Shown here: positions 60,807 through 64,000 of the stretch, in pieces | Position numbering within the stretch: position 1 is the stretch's first letter | Layout of the letters: each line of letters starts with the position of its first letter | NCBI RefSeq assembly: GCF_013371465.1 | Contig: NZ_JABWDU010000001.1 | Coordinates: forward strand, 62,001-126,000 | Reading direction: 5' to 3' | Length of the DNA stretch: 64,000 bases | DNA from: Ensifer oleiphilus | GTDB taxonomy: Bacteria > Pseudomonadota > Alphaproteobacteria > Rhizobiales > Rhizobiaceae | Made by a program: the position numbers and the translations under genes | Notes under the pieces: model-generated | The model's database searches: none | Told to the model about the DNA's origin: nothing | What the model saw: the letters and a program-made list of their open reading frames with translations, nothing else

Positions 60807-61418
60807 ATGACCATGACGTCCCTGCTTGTGTTTGCCGGCGCCTTGCTGGTTGCGGCCGGCTCGCCCGGACCGAGCGTCGCGGCCCTTGTGGCCCGCGTGC
60901 TGTCGAAGGGCGCACGCGACGTGTTGCCGTTCCTCGTCGCGCTCTGGATCGGCGAAGCCATCTGGCTGTCGTTTGCGGTGGCGGGTCTCGCGGCGATTGC
61001 CGAGAGCTTTCATCTGCTGTTCGTCGCCATCAAGTGGCTTGGTGTCGCCTACCTGCTCTATCTCGCCTGGAAAATGTGGACGGCCGAGCCGGACATGCCC
61101 GGTGACAGCCTGCCGCAGTCGCGCTCAGCCTCCAAGCTGTTCTTCGCCGGGCTGACGGTGACGCTCGGCAATCCCAAGATGATGATGTTCTACGTCGCGC
61201 TGTTGCCGTCCATCATCGACCTGCGCTCCGTCACTGTGATCGGCTGGATGCAACTGGTCGCGACCATGCTTGTGGTTCTGGTCGTGGTCGATCTCGGTTG
61301 GGTCACCATGGCGGCCAATGCCCGCAAGCTGCTGAAGAGCAAGCGCGCTGTCCGCATCGCCAACCGCGCGAGCGCCGGAACCATTGCCGGGGCGGCCGTC
61401 GTCATCGCCACCCGTTGA
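60807..61418 (+). CDS. LysE/RhtB family amino-acid exporter
   Basis: 203 residues, six membrane segments. SPGPSVAALVARVLSKGARDVLPFLVALWIGEAIWL (about 20-55), YLLYLAWKMW (about 85-95) and LTVTLGNPKMMMFYVALLP (about 118-135) match LysE family exporters. Exports amino acids; the substrate is unknown. GGAGGAGG lies upstream of the ATG. It interrupts the usual dnaX-ybaB-recR row. Confidence 0.92.
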   Translation: MTMTSLLVFAGALLVAAGSPGPSVAALVARVLSKGARDVLPFLVALWIGEAIWLSFAVAGLAAIAESFHLLFVAIKWLGVAYLLYLAWKMWTAEPDMPGDSLPQSRSASKLFFAGLTVTLGNPKMMMFYVALLPSIIDLRSVTVIGWMQLVATMLVVLVVVDLGWVTMAANARKLLKSKRAVRIANRASAGTIAGAAVVIATR

Positions 61419-61522
61419 GCTGTCGTGCCACGCGACCTTGTGCTGCTGTGCACGTCACATAGGCCGGTTCATATTCCGGTTAGGCGATTCCGTTCGGCGG
61501 CGATTTGGGCTAAAAGCGCCGC

Positions 61523-62128
61523 ATGGCAAAGCGAGTCACCGGTCCTGAAATCGAAAAACTGATCCAGCTTCTGGCAAAGGTGCCGGGGCTGGGGCCGCGT
61601 TCGGCGCGGCGCGCGGCATTGCATCTGGTCAAGAAGAAGGACCAGCTGCTCGGGCCGCTGGCGGAAGCCATGGGCGAGGCCCATCGCAAGGTGCGCATCT
61701 GCTCGTGCTGCGGCAATGTCGATACGATCGATCCCTGCACCGTCTGCGCCGATGAACGCCGCGATCACACGATGATCATCGTCGTCGAGGATGTTGCCGA
61801 CCTCTGGGCGCTGGAGCGTGCCGGGGCAATGAACGCCGCCTATCACGTGCTCGGTGGCACGCTGTCGCCGCTCGACGGCGTCGGGCCTGACGATCTCAAC
61901 ATCAAGGGGCTGGTGCAGCGCGTTGCCAATGGCGGCGTGCGCGAGCTGATCATCGCTGTCAACGCCACGGTCGAAGGCCAGACCACCGCCCACTACATCA
62001 CCGACCAGCTCGAGGGCATGGAGGTGAAGATCACCCGGCTTGCCCATGGCGTGCCGGTTGGCGGTGAGCTCGACTATCTCGACGAGGGCACGCTGGCTGC
62101 GGCCCTTCGCGCCCGCACTTCGATCTGA
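61523..62128 (+). CDS. recR: Recombination protein RecR
   Basis: 201 residues. HhH region ([18 protein letters not shown]), a C4 zinc finger ([16 protein letters not shown], about 60-75) and a Toprim domain (about 80-175: [32 protein letters not shown]). Acts with RecF and RecO at gaps in the RecFOR pathway. It lies downstream of dnaX-ybaB, a common order with the LysE gene inserted between. Confidence 0.96.
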   Translation: MAKRVTGPEIEKLIQLLAKVPGLGPRSARRAALHLVKKKDQLLGPLAEAMGEAHRKVRICSCCGNVDTIDPCTVCADERRDHTMIIVVEDVADLWALERAGAMNAAYHVLGGTLSPLDGVGPDDLNIKGLVQRVANGGVRELIIAVNATVEGQTTAHYITDQLEGMEVKITRLAHGVPVGGELDYLDEGTLAAALRARTSI

Positions 62129-62235
62129 CGCCACGACCATGCCGGGGCTTTCGCCTCGACCGCCCGCGATCCAACCGATAAGGCGCGTTGCGGTCTTTCA
62201 GTTTAGCTGACTGCGCTTTACGTTCTTGTTTTTGC

Positions 62236-62285
62236 GCATGTCGTTGTCGCAAAACCGCTGCGCACTTTTGCGCGACACGCTCTAG
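62236..62285 (+). repeat. Rhizobial intergenic palindromic repeat, copy 5
   Basis: GCATGTCGTTGTCGCAAAAC, then CGCTGCGCACTTTTGCGCGACACGCTCTAG. This is the best-conserved copy in the window. It ends 10 bases before the start of the lytic transglycosylase gene, so it may affect its 5' leader. Confidence 0.75.
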
Positions 62286-62294
62286 GGAAGCCGG

Positions 62295-63533
62295 ATGCTG
62301 AGATTTCTATTACTGTCGACAGTGCTATTCTGCGTTTTCGCGGGCTTGGCCCAGGCCGCCTCGAAAGCCGATGTCGAAAACCAGTTTCGCCAGTGGCTGC
62401 AGCGCGACCTCTGGCCCGAGGCGGAAAAATCAGGCGTTTCGGCACAATCCTTCAAAGCGGCATTCGCCGACGTGAAGCTGAACTGGGATCTGCCCGATCT
62501 GGCACCTCCCGGTTTCCCCAAGCCGAAGGAGCAGAAGCAGAGCCAGGCCGAGTTCTCCTCGCCCGGCAGCTACTTCTCCGAAAAGCGCCTGCAGGGACTG
62601 GCGGCAACCGGGCGCAGCCTTGCGTCCACCCACGCCTCCACCTTGAAGCGGATCGAAAAAACCTATGGCGTTCCCGCGTCGGTGGTCGTGGCGATCTGGG
62701 GCCGCGAATCCGGCTTCGGCCGCGCCAAAATCCCCTATCCTGTCGTCGATGTGCTCGCGACGAAGGCCTTCATGTCGACCCGGCCCGATCTGTTCCGCCG
62801 CGAGCTGATCGCCGCCTTGCACATCCTCGATAGCGGCGACGTCGAAGAGGCGTCGATGCGCGGCTCCTGGGCCGGCGCCATGGGCCAGCCGCAGTTCATG
62901 CCGTCGAGCTTCCTGCAATATGCCGTCGATTTCGACGGCGACGGCCGCCGAGACATCTGGAATTCCGTTCCAGACAGCCTTGGCTCCATCGCCAATTACC
63001 TCGTCAAGAAGGGCTGGCAGCGCGGCCGCGACTGGGGCTTCGAAGTGTCGATCCCGGCGGGCGTCTCCTGCGCGCAGGAAGGCCCTGATCTTGCCCGGCC
63101 GATGGCCGACTGGGCGGCCAAGGGCATCACCCGGATTTCCGGCAAGGCGTTCCCGTCGCATGAGCTTTCCGCGCCCTCGATGATGCTGGTTCCGGCCGGC
63201 ACCCACGGGCCGGAGTTCATCGTCACGCCGAATTTCTACGTGCTCAAGGAATACAACAACTCCGACCTCTATGCTCTGTTCATCGGCAACCTTGCCGATC
63301 GCATCGGCTCGGGCGGCGGCGCCTTCCGCGGACCCTGGGGCGATGTCGGCAACATGCTGCGCTCCGACGTGCTGGCGATGCAGAAGGCACTGGTTGCCAA
63401 GGGCTACGATGTCGGCAAGGCCGATGGGCTCGCCGGCTACAAGACGCGCCGCTCGCTCGGCGACTGGCAGGCCAGGAACGGCCTCAAGTCGACCTGCTTC
63501 CCCGATGCCTCGCTGAAGGCGAAGCTTCGATAA
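62295..63533 (+). CDS. Lytic murein transglycosylase (MltB-like)
   Basis: 412 residues with a signal peptide (MLRFLLLSTVLFCVFAGLAQA, cleavage after about 21). MltB-type catalytic domain, about 95-325: RIEKTYGVPASVVVAIWGRESGFGR with the catalytic Glu (about 138), AMGQPQFMPSSFLQYAVDFDGDGRRDIW and GSIANYLVKKGW. A C-terminal peptidoglycan-binding domain 1 (about 340-405: MLRSDVLAMQKALVAKGYDVGKADGLAGYKTRRSLGDWQ) anchors it to the wall. Cleaves glycan strands in the periplasm to 1,6-anhydromuropeptides. Confidence 0.94.
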   Translation: MLRFLLLSTVLFCVFAGLAQAASKADVENQFRQWLQRDLWPEAEKSGVSAQSFKAAFADVKLNWDLPDLAPPGFPKPKEQKQSQAEFSSPGSYFSEKRLQGLAATGRSLASTHASTLKRIEKTYGVPASVVVAIWGRESGFGRAKIPYPVVDVLATKAFMSTRPDLFRRELIAALHILDSGDVEEASMRGSWAGAMGQPQFMPSSFLQYAVDFDGDGRRDIWNSVPDSLGSIANYLVKKGWQRGRDWGFEVSIPAGVSCAQEGPDLARPMADWAAKGITRISGKAFPSHELSAPSMMLVPAGTHGPEFIVTPNFYVLKEYNNSDLYALFIGNLADRIGSGGGAFRGPWGDVGNMLRSDVLAMQKALVAKGYDVGKADGLAGYKTRRSLGDWQARNGLKSTCFPDASLKAKLR

Positions 63534-63593
63534 GCGGTCACTCTCCTTTGGCGGCTGAGAACGTTCGGGTCGTCCAGCTTCGAAGGGTTGGTG

Positions 63594-63613
63594 CGCGCCC
63601 GGTTTCGGGCGCG
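63594..63613. terminator. Hairpin between convergent genes
   Basis: CGCGCCCG (63594-63601) with CGGGCGCG (63606-63613) around GTTT. No T-run. It sits between the transglycosylase gene and the MFS gene, which converge here. Confidence 0.45.
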
Positions 63614-63618
63614 TCCCG

Positions 63619-64000
63619 TCAGTGCATATCGACGTCCACCTGGCGCTTGTAGCGTTCATAGTGCGTCGGAACGATCGTCTGGCGCTCGATCATGCGGTGC
63701 ACTCGCGGCGGTGCAGTACCCCGATGCAGCGCCGTCAGCTTGTCGCCGACCGAGGCGTCGGCCTGGGTGCGGCGCTGGTTGTGGCGCACATATTCCACCC
63801 AGGTCGGCACGTGATAGGTCTCCGTCCAGGTCGTCGGAATTTCGAGGTCGCGCATCAGCGCCCAATGGCCGGCGCCGTCCCGGATGCGGATGCGCCGCCG
63901 TTCAGCCATGGTTTCCAGGAATTCCGGAATGTCGGCATCGTCGATCTCGTAATCGATCATGATGACGATCGGGCCGCTACGGGGCTTCAGGTCCAGTTCG
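63619..64000 (-). CDS. MFS exporter C-terminus (MFS_3/EntS-like), partial
   Basis: The start lies outside the window; the frame is open to base 64000. The C-terminal 127 residues shown (from LDLKPRSGPIVIMIDYEI) match the soluble end of MFS_3 transporters: a segment with FLETMAERRRIRIRDGAGHWALMRDLEIPTTWTETYHVPTWVEYVRHNQR, like a small antibiotic-monooxygenase/ABM-like domain attached to the transporter. Secretion of siderophores or other small molecules is the family's role; its substrate is unknown here. Confidence 0.8.
   Translation of the reverse strand, partial: ELDLKPRSGPIVIMIDYEIDDADIPEFLETMAERRRIRIRDGAGHWALMRDLEIPTTWTETYHVPTWVEYVRHNQRRTQADASVGDKLTALHRGTAPPRVHRMIERQTIVPTHYERYKRQVDVDMH

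Noticed and set aside
1-64000. CRISPR array, phage cluster or intact insertion sequence
   Set aside because: No regularly spaced direct repeats, no cas, phage structural or transposase genes were seen.

Overview
The window is high-GC chromosomal DNA of a Rhizobiales bacterium, most likely Rhizobiaceae (Sinorhizobium/Ensifer, Rhizobium or Agrobacterium group). Evidence: rhizobial-type proteins throughout, a polA-purU-tetR-RND pump-nag gene order that resembles Sinorhizobium meliloti, two small RNAs that look like the alpha-proteobacterial families alpha-r14 and alpha-r7, a short SRP RNA, an SlyX and a DUF1127 protein, and several copies of a rhizobial intergenic palindrome. No species can be named from the sequence alone.

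Layout. 0-8 kb: a class A penicillin-binding protein cut by the left edge, a small secreted protein, an alpha-r14-like sRNA, a DMT permease, secreted and membrane proteins, an M20 peptidase, a MarR regulator and an alpha-r7-like sRNA. 8-17 kb: polA, purU, then a tetR and a SmeAB/AcrAB-type efflux pump with a palindromic operator. 17.5-31 kb: a large amino-sugar locus. On the minus strand it has murQ, a sugar ABC importer and a Gfo/Idh/MocA oxidoreductase. On the plus strand it has a BadF-type kinase, a GntR regulator, a SIS-domain isomerase/deaminase and nagA. A second minus-strand operon (amidase, ROK kinase, cutC) follows. The divergent promoter carries two near-identical operator-like sequences. 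Together the genes read as import of GlcNAc/MurNAc-type sugars, phosphorylation, removal of lactate, deacetylation and deamination to fructose-6-P.

31-35 kb: an EI24/CysZ-like membrane protein, slyX, an orphan BMP-family binding protein, msrA and tRNA-Ser(GGA). 35.4-45.7 kb is a more accessory-looking stretch: a broken CYTH gene, SulP, AI-2E, PPK2, a FixK/FNR-like regulator, a TolB/TPR membrane protein and a small HTH/Clp-N pair. It holds FNR/FixK-type boxes and the HTH pair has twin perfect palindromes. 46-51 kb: an ArsR-SRPBCC-RibD-like operon, a MerR regulator with a 19-bp-spaced promoter, a BtrH/C39-like protein and a CmlA/FloR-like exporter preceded by a possible leader peptide and hairpin.

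51-64 kb is core genome: BON protein, AEC transporter, cycM, kdsB-pheA, a DUF1127 protein, VOC and WYL proteins, nudC-HIT, the SRP RNA gene ffs, dnaX-ybaB, a LysE transporter, recR, a lytic transglycosylase and the end of an MFS exporter cut by the right edge. No CRISPR array, phage module, integrase or intact insertion sequence was found.
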